Below, piece by piece: positions 21,570 to 30,549 of a stretch of 64,000 nt of DNA (the first letter of the stretch is position 1; each line of letters begins with the position of its first letter). The DNA is from Paraescarpia echinospica (lineage: Eukaryota; Annelida; Polychaeta; Sabellida; Siboglinidae), in the NCBI GenBank assembly GCA_020002185.1, contig CM034533.1:73682805-73746804 (forward strand), in the 5' to 3' direction. The notes beneath the pieces are model-generated. The model was not told where the DNA came from and made no database searches. It saw only the letters and a program-made list of their open reading frames with translations. Position numbers and translations under genes: made by a program.

Positions 21570-21765
21570 GGCCGAAATCGTGTTCCTCTGTCAGGTCGTC
21601 GTCCTGTACTTCGTCATCGCCGTTAGTATATACAATCTGACGAAAGGTCAAGGTGACTCCAACCTGTGGACGGCGCTGTTGAGCTGCTGTCTCGGTTACC
21701 TGCTCCCGAGTCCGTCTATGAGTGTCGGCGGCGAACGTCGACAACGCGATGGCGGTCTCGTCTGA
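21409..21765 (+). CDS. Conserved Polinton membrane protein (118 aa)
   Basis: An acidic Ser/Thr-rich N-terminus of about 50 residues is followed by CPKAEIVFLCQVVVLYFVIA, the motif NLTKGQG, and a second hydrophobic segment ending in LGYLLPSP. That second half is a pattern I associate with small Polinton membrane proteins. Two membrane passes are likely. Its 3' end overlaps the start of the minor capsid gene. In copy 2 it is fused in frame to that gene. Confidence 0.65.
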   Translation: MCDDDETTSSGERRTNADESSVVDDERNADSIDATTTTAAEPVPWRICGNECPKAEIVFLCQVVVLYFVIAVSIYNLTKGQGDSNLWTALLSCCLGYLLPSPSMSVGGERRQRDGGLV

Positions 21766-22627
21766 TTTTTACCTGACGCTGCCGAGCAACGCGTCTATGA
21801 AACGTCACCCCGAAAATACGTTGACGCACTACGTCACGACGTTGCCGCGAAGTTTCGACCTGTCGGGGGAGTGGGAATGCAGCGCGGAGTCGGTACAGTA
21901 TCCGCACACGTGGTACAACGTGAGAGAGAAGGACGCCTACTTCTATATGACTTGCGCGGCGGGCGAACGGGGTGTTTACACGCAGATAGCCGAAGACGGC
22001 GCGACCGTGCTGATATATCGTCAGACGACGATTCCTCACGGTTTCTACAACAACGTTAATACGTTGTTGAACAGGATCAACGAGGCGCTAGAGAAATTAC
22101 ACACCAGGAAGGTCAAGGCCGTGCTAGAATACTGCGCCGTTTCTAACCGCTTTACGCTACGTATGTCGGCGGGTGTCGAATTTATCATACCTCATTCGAG
22201 CCGTCTGAGGCACGTGCTAGGTTTCCATAGCAACACGATCATGAGTTCGTCCGCGTACGGTCCCGCGCCGGCGACGAGGCCCGTCACCAGCACGTCGCCC
22301 GCCGCGTACACGTTCGAGTACGAAGGTCGCGATACGGTGACCATGTCGGCGGGCATCGAGAGTCTGTACGTGTACACGGATCTCGTGGAACCGCGCGTCG
22401 TCGGTGACGTGTTCGCGCCGCTCCTTCGAAACATCGCCGTCCGCGGTGAGAACGGTGACGTCGTTTCGGAATCGTTCGTTCGCGTGCAATACGTTAAGCT
22501 GATGCGGAATCAATTCGACGAGGTCGAAGTCGATATAAGAGACGATCACGGCCAACCGATACCATTCGAGCAGGGGAAGGTGGAGACGACGCTTCACTTC
22601 AGACGTTGTAAATCGAAATTGTTTTAA
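21749..22627 (+). CDS. mCP: Penton-like minor capsid protein (single jelly-roll)
   Basis: A protein of 292 residues from ATG 21749, overlapping the previous gene by 17 bases. The start FYLTLPSNAS, the WECSAESVQYPHTWYNV stretch, SLYVYTDLVEPRVVGD, APLLR and the end IRDDHGQPIPFEQGKV are hallmark segments of the Polinton minor capsid protein, thought to form the vertex pentons as a single jelly-roll. It lies between the small membrane gene and the pVI/pX-like gene, as is usual for the morphogenesis block. The gene is intact here. Confidence 0.85.
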   Translation: MAVSSDFYLTLPSNASMKRHPENTLTHYVTTLPRSFDLSGEWECSAESVQYPHTWYNVREKDAYFYMTCAAGERGVYTQIAEDGATVLIYRQTTIPHGFYNNVNTLLNRINEALEKLHTRKVKAVLEYCAVSNRFTLRMSAGVEFIIPHSSRLRHVLGFHSNTIMSSSAYGPAPATRPVTSTSPAAYTFEYEGRDTVTMSAGIESLYVYTDLVEPRVVGDVFAPLLRNIAVRGENGDVVSESFVRVQYVKLMRNQFDEVEVDIRDDHGQPIPFEQGKVETTLHFRRCKSKLF

Positions 22628-22628
22628 C

Positions 22629-23075
22629 ATGTCGTCGAAGAACCCATACGTGGACTACTACGTTCGTCAGGTCGGCGGACAGCTGCCGGTCTTCGTCGGC
22701 GCTCGGTGTCAACGAGGTCACGGTCTGGGTAATCTCTTCGGGAGTCTGTTTCGAAGCGCCATGCCGCTTATCACGAGGGGCGCGATGGCGTTGGGAAAAC
22801 GGGCGCTCAACACCGGCATGCACGTGGCGCGCGACGTCGTCGCCGGCGGCAATCTAAAACAGTCGCTAAAAAGGCGCGCGAAGGAGGCCGGCGCCGATCT
22901 TCTCGACGGCCTATTGAATCCGCAGGCGGCGGCGCCACCAAAGAAGAAGAAGAAAAAGAAACAAACGCAGCAGCAGCGCCGTCCCCGCGGCGTCGGCGTA
23001 AAGAGAGCGCGCTTAGAGGCGACGACCGTCAGTAGGCGGAAAAGAGCGCGTCGAACGGACATATTCGACGAGTAA
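22629..23075 (+). CDS. Adenovirus pVI/pX-like capsid-associated protein
   Basis: A 148-residue protein that starts one base after the penton stop. It has a GHGLGNLFGSLFRSAMPLI segment, then GAMALGKRALNTGMHVARDV, which fit an amphipathic helix with glycine-flanked basic stretches. The C-terminus is Lys/Arg-rich and nuclear-localisation-like. Proteins of this type in Polintons and adenoviruses link capsid to DNA and can be cleaved by the viral protease, but I could not assign a cleavage site. Copy 2 differs by small in-frame indels in the basic tail. Confidence 0.65.
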   Translation: MSSKNPYVDYYVRQVGGQLPVFVGARCQRGHGLGNLFGSLFRSAMPLITRGAMALGKRALNTGMHVARDVVAGGNLKQSLKRRAKEAGADLLDGLLNPQAAAPPKKKKKKKQTQQQRRPRGVGVKRARLEATTVSRRKRARRTDIFDE

Positions 23076-23342
23076 CGACGACGATGGAGCGCGCACTCGA
23101 GAACGGTCAGTGGACCGTCTACCAGCCGCCGTATACGGACCTTCGAGTGCGCTTCATAGTGGTGATGCCGCGCGGAGGAGATCCGACGGCCGCGGTGGCG
23201 TCGGTCATCCTGCATACGATATTCAGTCAACTCGACGGAAGAAAAACCGACGACGCCGCGGCGGCGGCGGCAGCGGCATAAAGAGAGCACGCCTAGCGGC
23301 GACGGTCGTCAGTAGGCGGAAGACGTCGAACGGACGACAACG
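23060..23342 (+). pseudogene. Degenerate tandem duplicate of the capsid-gene junction
   Basis: The frame 23084-23281 encodes QWTVYQP and DLRVRFIVV, a shortened echo of the major-capsid N-terminus (HWTVYQP, YVRFKV). After it, 23280-23342 repeats the 3' end of the preceding gene (aaagagagcacgcctagcgg, then cagtaggcgg). It is thus a tandem duplication of the segment joining the pVI/pX-like 3' end to the capsid 5' end, with the inner copy decaying. The same relic, more reduced, is present in copy 2. Confidence 0.75.
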
Positions 23343-24644
23343 ATGGCGTTCGTGAACGGCTCGACGTGCGAGGGCGTGAAGGCCGAACTGGAGCTGTTCA
23401 GCGGACCGGTGAGGCAGACGAGCATCGAGAGTAGTCATTGGACCGTCTACCAGCCGCTGACGACTCTCGACGCCGGCGGCCCTATCGAGTTCCTTGTGCC
23501 GGGTTTGGGCGAAGACTATACGGACCTGGCGAGCATTCAACTGTATGTGCGCTTCAAAGTGACGCGGGGGGACGGTACCGATCTGGCGGCCGCGGCCACG
23601 GTGGCGCCGGTCAACAATTTCCTGCATTCGATGATCAGTCAAATCGACGTGTCGCTGAACAACACCCTCGTGACGCCGTCGACCAATACGTACGCGTACC
23701 GGGCCTACCTCGAGACGTTGCTAAGTTACGGTAGCGACGCGAACCGTTCGCATCTCACGGCGTCGTTGTGGTACAAAGACACCGCCGGACGGATGGACAA
23801 GCTCGGCAACGCCAACGTCGGTTTCGAGGCGCGACGCGTCGCGACGGCCGATAGCAACGAGGTGGAGATGATGGGACGCCTGCACGTCGACGCGTTTATG
23901 CTAATCAAACACATACCGAACGGCGTCGACACGAAAGTGCGCATAGTGCGCTCGAAGGACGCCTTCTGGATCATGGGCGCGCAAGCCGTACCGGGGTGGC
24001 GCGTCGTGCTGCAGGCGATTCGACTGCACGTGCGAAAAGTGAAGTTGAACCCGGCCGTCCAGATGGGACATATCAAAGCGTGGGCGTTGGGAACGGCTAT
24101 GTTTCCGATGCGTCACGTCGACTGCAAATCGTTCTCGATAACGGCGGGTGCGCTATCGCACACGCACGAGAACCTGTACATGGGCGCGATTCCGAAACGC
24201 CTCTTCCTGATGATGATCGATAACGTCGCCTACAACGGCGACTACACTAGAAATCCGTTCGACGCGCGTCACAACGACATAAACTTCCTGTCGCTCGTCG
24301 TCGACGGACGTCAGGTGCCGAGCAAGCCGCTGCAGTCGGATTTCCCGAACAACCGGTACGTGCGGAGCTACATGAATCTCTTCGAGGCGACCGGAAAGGC
24401 GTTCGAGGACGAGGGGAACGACGTATCGCGCACGGACTTCGGCGCCGGCTACAGCATCTTCGGTTTCGACCTGACCCCCGACTGTTGCGACGGCGATCAT
24501 TTCAAAGTCGTGCGTCAGGGGTGCGTGGGCGTCGATATGCATTTCGGGACGGCGCTACCGCTTCCGGTGAACGTCGTCGTGTACGCGGAATTCGAGACGG
24601 TGATGGAAATCGACCGGAACCGGAACGTCGTGTACGACTGGTAG
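23343..24644 (+). CDS. MCP: Major capsid protein (double jelly-roll)
   Basis: An intact protein of 433 residues. The N-terminal part (SIESSHWTVYQPLTTLD, PIEFLVPG), DLASIQLYVRFKV, NNFLHSMISQIDVSLNNTLV, NTYAYRAYLETLLSYG and the second-half motif IPKRLFLMMIDNVAYNGDY match the Polinton hexon-like capsid protein, which forms trimers with two jelly-rolls per chain. It sits in the morphogenesis block between the pVI/pX-like gene and the protease. This is the undamaged version of the gene in this window. Confidence 0.9.
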   Translation: MAFVNGSTCEGVKAELELFSGPVRQTSIESSHWTVYQPLTTLDAGGPIEFLVPGLGEDYTDLASIQLYVRFKVTRGDGTDLAAAATVAPVNNFLHSMISQIDVSLNNTLVTPSTNTYAYRAYLETLLSYGSDANRSHLTASLWYKDTAGRMDKLGNANVGFEARRVATADSNEVEMMGRLHVDAFMLIKHIPNGVDTKVRIVRSKDAFWIMGAQAVPGWRVVLQAIRLHVRKVKLNPAVQMGHIKAWALGTAMFPMRHVDCKSFSITAGALSHTHENLYMGAIPKRLFLMMIDNVAYNGDYTRNPFDARHNDINFLSLVVDGRQVPSKPLQSDFPNNRYVRSYMNLFEATGKAFEDEGNDVSRTDFGAGYSIFGFDLTPDCCDGDHFKVVRQGCVGVDMHFGTALPLPVNVVVYAEFETVMEIDRNRNVVYDW

Positions 24645-24649
24645 TAACT

Positions 24650-25099
24650 ATGGATACGTTTCAACTGATGCGTCGTCTGGAACTCGATACGTACGCTAAA
24701 CGTATCGTCGTCGGCGTCGTGCCTAAAGACGCGCTACTTACCGCCACCGCCACCTACCCGACGGCCTTCGTGTGCAACACCGACGACGGCGGCGAACCGG
24801 GACAGCACTGGGTGGCCGTCTACGTCGGCGCCGACCGACGAGGCGAGTACTTCGATTCGGACGGTCTGTCGCCGCTGCACGCCGACTTCCGCGCCTTCCT
24901 GCGCCGCCACTGCTGCGACGCGTGGACGTACAACGACAAGCGCCTGCAGAGCGTCATCTCTAACGTGTGCGGACAATATTGCGTCGCCTACCTTCTCCTC
25001 CGATGTCGCGGGATGCCGTTGACGAAGTTCCAGAGCCTATTCGGCACCGATAGGGTGAACAATGACTGTCTCGTTCACGATTTATTAAAACCTCATTAA
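24650..25099 (+). CDS. PRO: Adenain-like maturation cysteine protease
   Basis: 149 residues from the ATG at 24650, five bases after the capsid stop. The Ulp1/adenain catalytic order is visible: His53 in GQHWVAVYV, Asp69 in YFDSDG, Gln100, and Cys107 in NVCGQYC, with six residues between Gln and Cys as in adenain. It would mature virion proteins. An open frame continues upstream inside the capsid gene, but there is no reason to start there. It is the last gene of the plus-strand cluster and converges on the polymerase. The gene is intact. Confidence 0.9.
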   Translation: MDTFQLMRRLELDTYAKRIVVGVVPKDALLTATATYPTAFVCNTDDGGEPGQHWVAVYVGADRRGEYFDSDGLSPLHADFRAFLRRHCCDAWTYNDKRLQSVISNVCGQYCVAYLLLRCRGMPLTKFQSLFGTDRVNNDCLVHDLLKPH

Positions 25100-25115
25100 C
25101 CGCTTGTATAGTAGA

Positions 25116-25158
25116 AATAAAAACGAACAAATGATGTATACAATTGTTGGTGTTTATT
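25116..25158. terminator. Convergent polyadenylation signals
   Basis: AATAAA lies at 25116-25121 for the plus-strand cluster. TTTATT at 25153-25158 is AATAAA for the minus-strand polymerase. The same pair occurs in copy 2 (47707-47712 and 47746-47751). Confidence 0.7.
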
Positions 25159-25266
25159 ATTACCCACACATACATACATACAGAAACTACCCCTAGGGGG
25201 GTGGTGGGGGTTAGGTTAGTAGTAGACGAGTTAGACGAGTGTTTACGAGTTAGACCAGTTTACGAG

Positions 25267-28200
25267 TTAGACGAGTATAGGCGCCGTAGTGACGCCGTCG
25301 TCGAGCACGCGGCGTTTAGCGTAGAAGTAGCTCAACGCCGCGCGCTCTTGAACGTACGTCAACACGGACGAGTCTTTCACTTGGAAACCGCGGTTCCAGC
25401 CGACGCCGTTGCGACGGTCGCGCAGTACGGCGAGGAAGGTGTGCTCGTCGATGTCGGCGTTCTGTCGCTTGCTCAGTCCCTTCGTGCTGTACTTCGGACC
25501 GGCGACGCCGCCGAAGCAGTAGTAGGTTTTGCTGCACAGCGCCACGATTCCGTCGCCGCGCCACTCTTCTTTGAAGAGACCCGGCGTTCGACGATCGAAC
25601 AGGCGTCGGCGCGCGCAGCAGGCCGCCGCGCCGTCCCACGCTAGTCCGGCGACGCGTCGTCGTACGTAGGCGTCCACGTGCGCGTCGCAGCATTCGGTCG
25701 GAAACCAGAGCGAACGATACCGGAAGTAGTGTTCGCGACGTTTTTCCGGTACGAGCGCGTCGACGTCACGTCCGGCTAGGGCTATGTACGCCGAGTCGGT
25801 GTCCATAGCGCAGTACTGGAAGAGCGGACGGGGAATGTAGGCGTCGACGAAATCGTAATAAAATTCCAGCAATCTCAATTTTGCGTACTGCAATACGAAA
25901 TAGCCGATATGTATCGGCAGGCCGTAGACGATTTTACGCTTATTCAGCGCCACCTCGTACAGCGCGTCGTCGATGACGACGTCCAGTTGCCGGAAGCGCC
26001 GATTGTTGACGAGCATCGACGCGCCGACCGGCGTCGCGTACTTGATTTCCCGGTGCCGATCGACGCGCGTAATCGTTTTCCCGTAGGAACTGTTCCCGAG
26101 AAGTTTAAAGGTATCGGCGATGATCGATTTGTCGTGATCGATATCGCCCTCGCGGCGCGCCGTCGAAACCGGGTCGCCGAAGCGGCGAAAGCACGCTATC
26201 GGCGCGTACTCGACGATCTGGTAGACACGCTCGACGACGAGCCGTGAAATTGATACGCCGTTCGCGTGGCGGCGCACCAGACGTCGACTCGGTGCTTTCC
26301 GATGCGCTTCTCGCGTCCGTTCAACTGGTGACGTATACGCGCGCCGGTTTCCGCCTCCACGCGCGTCAACCACTCCACGGCCATGCGGCCGTAGCGGTGC
26401 ACGCGTTCCGCTCGAAAGGCGTTCTCAGCGCGTCGGCGCATGTACCAGCCCGTCGGCATCTCCTGCATTATCGCCCATAGATAGAGGCCGTTTGCGTCGA
26501 AGCCTACTATCGATCGGCACGGCGCGCCGCCGTCGCCACGAATCGACGTCACGTCGGCCTCGTGGTGGCGCGCGAAGATGATCGACGGGCCGCCGACGAT
26601 CTGCGCCTGCAGCAGACGGTGCAGATCTTTGTTCGGCTCGTTGAAGAGCGAGAAATGGATCGACTTCGGCAGGTCGTTGAACAGGTACAACAACGTCAAC
26701 CCCGGTACGCTGATGGCGTCCTTGAACATGTCGATACGTCGGCGCCGATAGAAGGCAAACTGGCGATCGACGGCCTCGAGAAACGGCGCCACGTCACGAT
26801 TGTTATACCACACAAGAAAATCGCGCATCGACGTCATGCCCTCGTCGCGCCACGCCGTCGCGCAAATCTCGTACGCCTCCGCGGAGATTCCCTCGCGTTT
26901 CAGCTGGCTGTAGAAAGCTTCGCGCGACGGCAGGGCGGTTTCGTCCAGACGCGACAACGCGTCGATGTGCTCGTACGGGAAGTAGCCCTTCGTTGCCGAG
27001 CAACCGTACGCTTTCAGAAAGCGATCGTAGCTAACGCCGGGCGCGAGGTAATTCGTTATGTCCAGGAACTTCAACGTCGTCGTCGACAGGCACATGTAAT
27101 TGTTCTGACGTTTAATGGTAAACGCCGACGACGTGTGCTGCGCGTCGTCGGTTATGAGCAGGGGGGTCAAGTACTTTTTGACGACGTTCAGGTCGTACTT
27201 ACCCGAATTGAATCCCAATACGGGCATTTGACGAAGGTACGTCCACAGCCGGTCGGCGAGAGTGGCGTACGATGACGCGTCGGCGGCGTCGTCGTCGTTG
27301 CATCGTCGCCGCCAGTCGGCGTCGAGCGCCTCGAAGGTCGCGTCGTAGCGGGGACGTAGAATCGCGCACGCCGCCGCGCTCACCGCTTCCAGGTCGTCGA
27401 TGAGGCGACGCGCGAGTTCCGACGAATCGCCGGTCGTGACGTAACAGCGCGCCGCTTCGTGACCGGGCACGTTCGACGCGACGCTCACGCTGAGCAGTTC
27501 GTGTCGCGCGATCCACCGGCATTTGTCGCTATCCGTCGGCAGATCGTTTTCGGCGAAATAGTACTCGAAATCGAACGTCGCGCTGTACGGGTAGTAGCGC
27601 AGGTCGTCGTCGCCGACGTCGATGCCTTCGTCGTCGAGCCGCTCGAATACGGACGCCGTCGGTCGGTAGACGCCGCCGGGGAACACGTGACGAACGCCGC
27701 CTTCGCACGTCGCTTCGTGACGTCGTAAATCGTGCGCGCTCCGCCAGAGGACGCTGCCGCATTTCCCGCACTTGTACGTTTTCGTGTACGCGCGCCGATC
27801 GCTTATGTACGAGAAGTGCGACTCGTACAGGTTGACGTTCAGCGTCGTGGGGTGCGCTTCGCGCGATCGACGGACTAGTTCGGCGACGTCGTTCGTCAGT
27901 CGACGATAGACGACGACGTTGATGCCGAAAACCGTCTCCACGCGATCCAGTTCGTTCAGGCGCACGCCGCCGCCGCCGCCGCCGTTCGAGGTCGCCGTGT
28001 CGCGACAATACCGCGCGTGCAGACGTTTAGCGACTTTCGTTAAAAGTTCGTATGGCGGATACGTTTGCCTCATCGGTGACCTTGCAGTTGAAGGCCGATG
28101 CATCGGAAGAGACACAGATGGTCGTCGTAGGGCGTACCTCGATCATCGTTCGTCAACGACACGATGGACTTGTTGAGGCGCACGTAGGCGGGAAGCGTCG

Positions 28201-28908
28201 TCACGCAACGCAGCCGATAGGATGATTGATGATGACGTTCACGAAGTAGGTGGCGTTAGTTACGAGCTCGACGATCCATCCCGAGTCGGGACGCTGCGCG
28301 ATGGCGTACTGCAGTACGTCGGTAGTGCGCACGGCGTCGAGGAATCGTTCGAATGAACGGCTATCGGTAACTAGGGCGGGTGTTTCGAGGAGGCGACCGC
28401 AACAGTTACACGAAGAATGAAAATATCGGTACCGACCCGACACCTTGTGGCGTAATACAAAACCATAGCTTACGTTAATTTTAAACGCGTTCTTTTGCGC
28501 GCTAAACATTTCCCTCAGACGCGGTTCGAGCACGCGCGTACTCGTACAGGCGGTCATACGATAGTTGTAACGCGACTGTATGACGCCGCGCGCCACCGAC
28601 GTCTCTATGCTACGCCGGTGCTCGTCTACGACACGCTGTAGATCGTCGGGCGACGGCGCCCTAGCGGCGGCCTCTTCCTCCACCACTGATTCACTAGGTG
28701 GCGAACGGCCACACTGCAGCCTCAGATGTCGTAGCATTGCGTAATGCGTGGTGTATAGCTTGCCACATTTTGGACACTCTCGACCTATTACGTATAGCGT
28801 TTCGTCGCCGCATATTTTCGAACTCTTTACATGTCGTTCTAACGTCGACTGCGTCGTGAAATAGCGCCCACATTTCGGACATTGCCATCTAGTAGGTGAT
28901 GGTGGCAT
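25267..28908 (-). pseudogene. POLB: Protein-primed family B DNA polymerase, broken in copy 1
   Basis: Compared with the 1370-residue gene of copy 2, a 505-bp segment is missing at 26243/26244 (copy 2 coordinates 48828-49332), with the 4-base microhomology agcc at the junction. The deletion removes the part after palm motif A, including the FHGCYFHGCP region, and shifts the frame. A one-base loss near 28207 breaks the N-terminal part, and further changes occur near 28050-28200. Exonuclease motifs, motif A, motif B (GNSSYGKT) and motif C (DTDS) can still be read in separate frames. Confidence 0.92.
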
Positions 28909-28937
28909 TCTCTCTAATGATATTTTTCGAGCGTCGC

Positions 28938-28945
28938 TATTTATA
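28938..28945 (-). promoter_or_regulatory. TATA box of the polymerase gene, copy 1
   Basis: TATAAATA on the minus strand, about 29 bases upstream of the ATG at 28908. It is conserved in copy 2. The short spacing implies a very short 5' leader. Confidence 0.6.
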
Positions 28946-28959
28946 ACGGCGACGGTGAC

Positions 28960-29250
28960 GGTGGCGGTGGTGGTGGTGGTGGTAAGTACACCCTAGCGGG
29001 AAGATTTTTCTAACCCTAGCGGTGGAATGCGGTTTTTCTAACTGTGTGGTGGTGGTTTCTAACCCTAGCGGTAATTTTTCTAAGCGGTGGTGGTTTTTTC
29101 TAACTAGTGGTACGACTAACCCTAGAGGTGGAATGCGGTTTTTCTAACTGTGTGGTGGTTTTCTAACCCTAGCGGTAATTTTTCTAAGCGGTGGTGGTTT
29201 TTCTAACTAGTGGTAGCGGTAATTTTTCTAACTAGGTAACTCGGAAAAGG
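28960..29250. repeat. Degenerate array with ctaaccctagcggtgg, copy 1
   Basis: Irregular repeats of ttttttctaact, aaccctagcgg and tggtggt units between the polymerase promoter and the 3' end of the next minus-strand gene. The core CCTAGCGGTG is shared with the terminal inverted repeat. No coding potential. Confidence 0.7.
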
Positions 29251-29356
29251 AAAGTATATTTTCAACGTTTTATTCGGTACTCTTACAACATTCAAACACA
29301 GCGTGAAGCCTTCGTTTCAATAGCAAGCAAATGTTCTCTATTCTACTAGTGTTCGT

Positions 29357-30016
29357 TCATTCCAGTCCGCTCCGGCGTTGCACGTACGTGTGCACGGCCG
29401 ACTCGAGTTGCACGCGATTCATATAATCGCGCCAATTCGTTCCCAACAACCAGTTCGACACAAACTGCACCAAATACAATTCTCCTGCACGGCCCGTTTG
29501 CGGCTGCTGATCACCGGAAGAAATCGACACCGTAGTCGCGCTTAGTATATGCACTAGTCTCGTAAAACACGGAATGAGCGATCGACGTAGGAACGTTTCC
29601 ATGACGTCGTTGAAATACCGCGTCACAATACAGCCCGGCTTATCGAAACGTTGCATGTAGACTCGATTCGGCCGCCCCGCCCGATAGCCGGGCATGTGAA
29701 CGTAGGGGCAGCCTTCATTCGGTTAGCATATCCCGCAATGATCCCGCGCCTTCTCCAGAACCATTTCGCCGATAGTCTCGGCGATGAGATCCATAGCCAG
29801 TCGTTCGTAACGTACGATCAACTGACTCCGGCTCGGCACGACGAGTTGCCGTTGGCACGTCCCCAGCTCCTCCGATACGCTCCAGTACGGCGAACATCCC
29901 ATCGTCCCCAGGCTGTCGTTATACGTCGGTGGAGGGGGGCGCGTTCGGGTCGAGCCCAGCGCCTCCTCGATTATCGCCTCCAATACGTGAGCGTCACGTA
30001 CTCCTCCGCCACTACC
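29357..30016 (-). pseudogene. Acceptor-led 215-codon gene with premature stop, copy 1
   Basis: Homologue of the intact frame 52483-53130 in copy 2. A GAA-to-TAA change at 29723-29725 interrupts it within the HCxxC zinc-binding-like motif. Upstream it opens without ATG directly after the acceptor tgctgtag (first exon base 30016). AATAAA lies downstream on the minus strand at 29269-29274. See copy 2 for the protein. Confidence 0.75.
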
Positions 30017-30034
30017 CTACAGCACAAAGCAGTT

Positions 30035-30115
30035 CTACTCTTTACGAATCACCGTCAGCAACGCGTGTAGGAAGACGCTCATACACTCACGTCTGGTGTG
30101 TTGCATCAGAGCGTC
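30035..30115 (-). CDS. Acceptor-led mini-ORF C (26 codons), copy 1
   Basis: A phase-0 frame directly after tttgtag with no ATG at its start, ending in TAG at 30035-30037, 18 bases before the next acceptor. Against copy 2 it differs by five substitutions and one in-frame triplet, so the frame is preserved. It could be an exon rather than a cistron: GTGATT near its 3' end and GTAAAG are possible donors. The function is unknown. Confidence 0.4.
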   Translation of the reverse strand, partial: DALMQHTRRECMSVFLHALLTVIRKE

Positions 30116-30135
30116 CTACAAACACATTATTATGA

Positions 30136-30300
30136 TTAGTCCTCCTCCTTCTTTTCCTCTTCCTCCTCCTTCTCCTCCATCTTTACTGACCCCGGCACAC
30201 CCCATTCCAACAACGTTCTTACGAACGTTGCAACCTCGTCGTACTGAGCGCGAATCCTTTCGTTGTTTGCAAGCATTTTTTAGAGTACGCAGCGCACTTC
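30136..30300 (-). pseudogene. Acceptor-led mini-ORF B, copy 1, with internal stop
   Basis: Homologue of 53261-53404. It opens after tgctttag. The seventh codon (Gln in copy 2) is TAA here, but a Met two codons later could restart the frame, which then runs through an acidic Glu/Lys tail to TAA at 30136-30138. The tail differs in length from copy 2 but keeps frame. Confidence 0.4.
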
Positions 30301-30323
30301 CTAAAGCATATAAAGCACAACTG

Positions 30324-30521
30324 TTAGTACATCAAACTACTACGAAATAGGCTTGCTTCATAGGCCAACCAAAACGCTCTTATATATTGTTCGGCCGACT
30401 CGGCTAATAGTTCAAAGCTCTGCTTGCTTAGTTCCAGCCCCTGACGATCTCTCATTCGTTGTCGTTCGTTGGCGTGTTTCAATAAATCTACCAGTAGCGG
30501 CCAATTTTCCTCCTCCTCTTC
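30324..30521 (-). CDS. Acceptor-led mini-ORF A (65 codons), copy 1
   Basis: Opens at phase 0 directly after tgtttgtag with a run of Glu codons and then NWPLLVDLLKHANERQ; it ends ...SLMY then TAA. It differs from copy 2 by one in-frame Glu triplet, one silent change and one Arg/Lys change, making it one of the best-conserved stretches of the right arm. The predicted protein is helical, Leu-heptad-like and charged. The stop codon is embedded in TACTAAC, a perfect branch-point consensus for the next acceptor. Confidence 0.5.
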   Translation of the reverse strand, partial: EEEEENWPLLVDLLKHANERQRMRDRQGLELSKQSFELLAESAEQYIRAFWLAYEASLFRSSLMY

Positions 30522-30549
30522 CTACAAACAACACAAGACAACAACAACA

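Noticed and set aside
21722..21748. An earlier start for the penton-like gene at 21722
   Set aside because: That codon is GTG; the ATG at 21749 is in frame and gives the normal N-terminus just before FYLTLPS.
20038..24542. Minus-strand frames opposite the capsid and integrase genes
   Set aside because: Antisense shadows rich in Arg, explained by codon bias of the sense genes.
25144..28176. Plus-strand frames opposite the polymerase (such as 26562-27275, 237 codons)
   Set aside because: Shadows of the CpG-rich polymerase gene; the same shadows appear opposite the copy 2 polymerase and carry no motifs.
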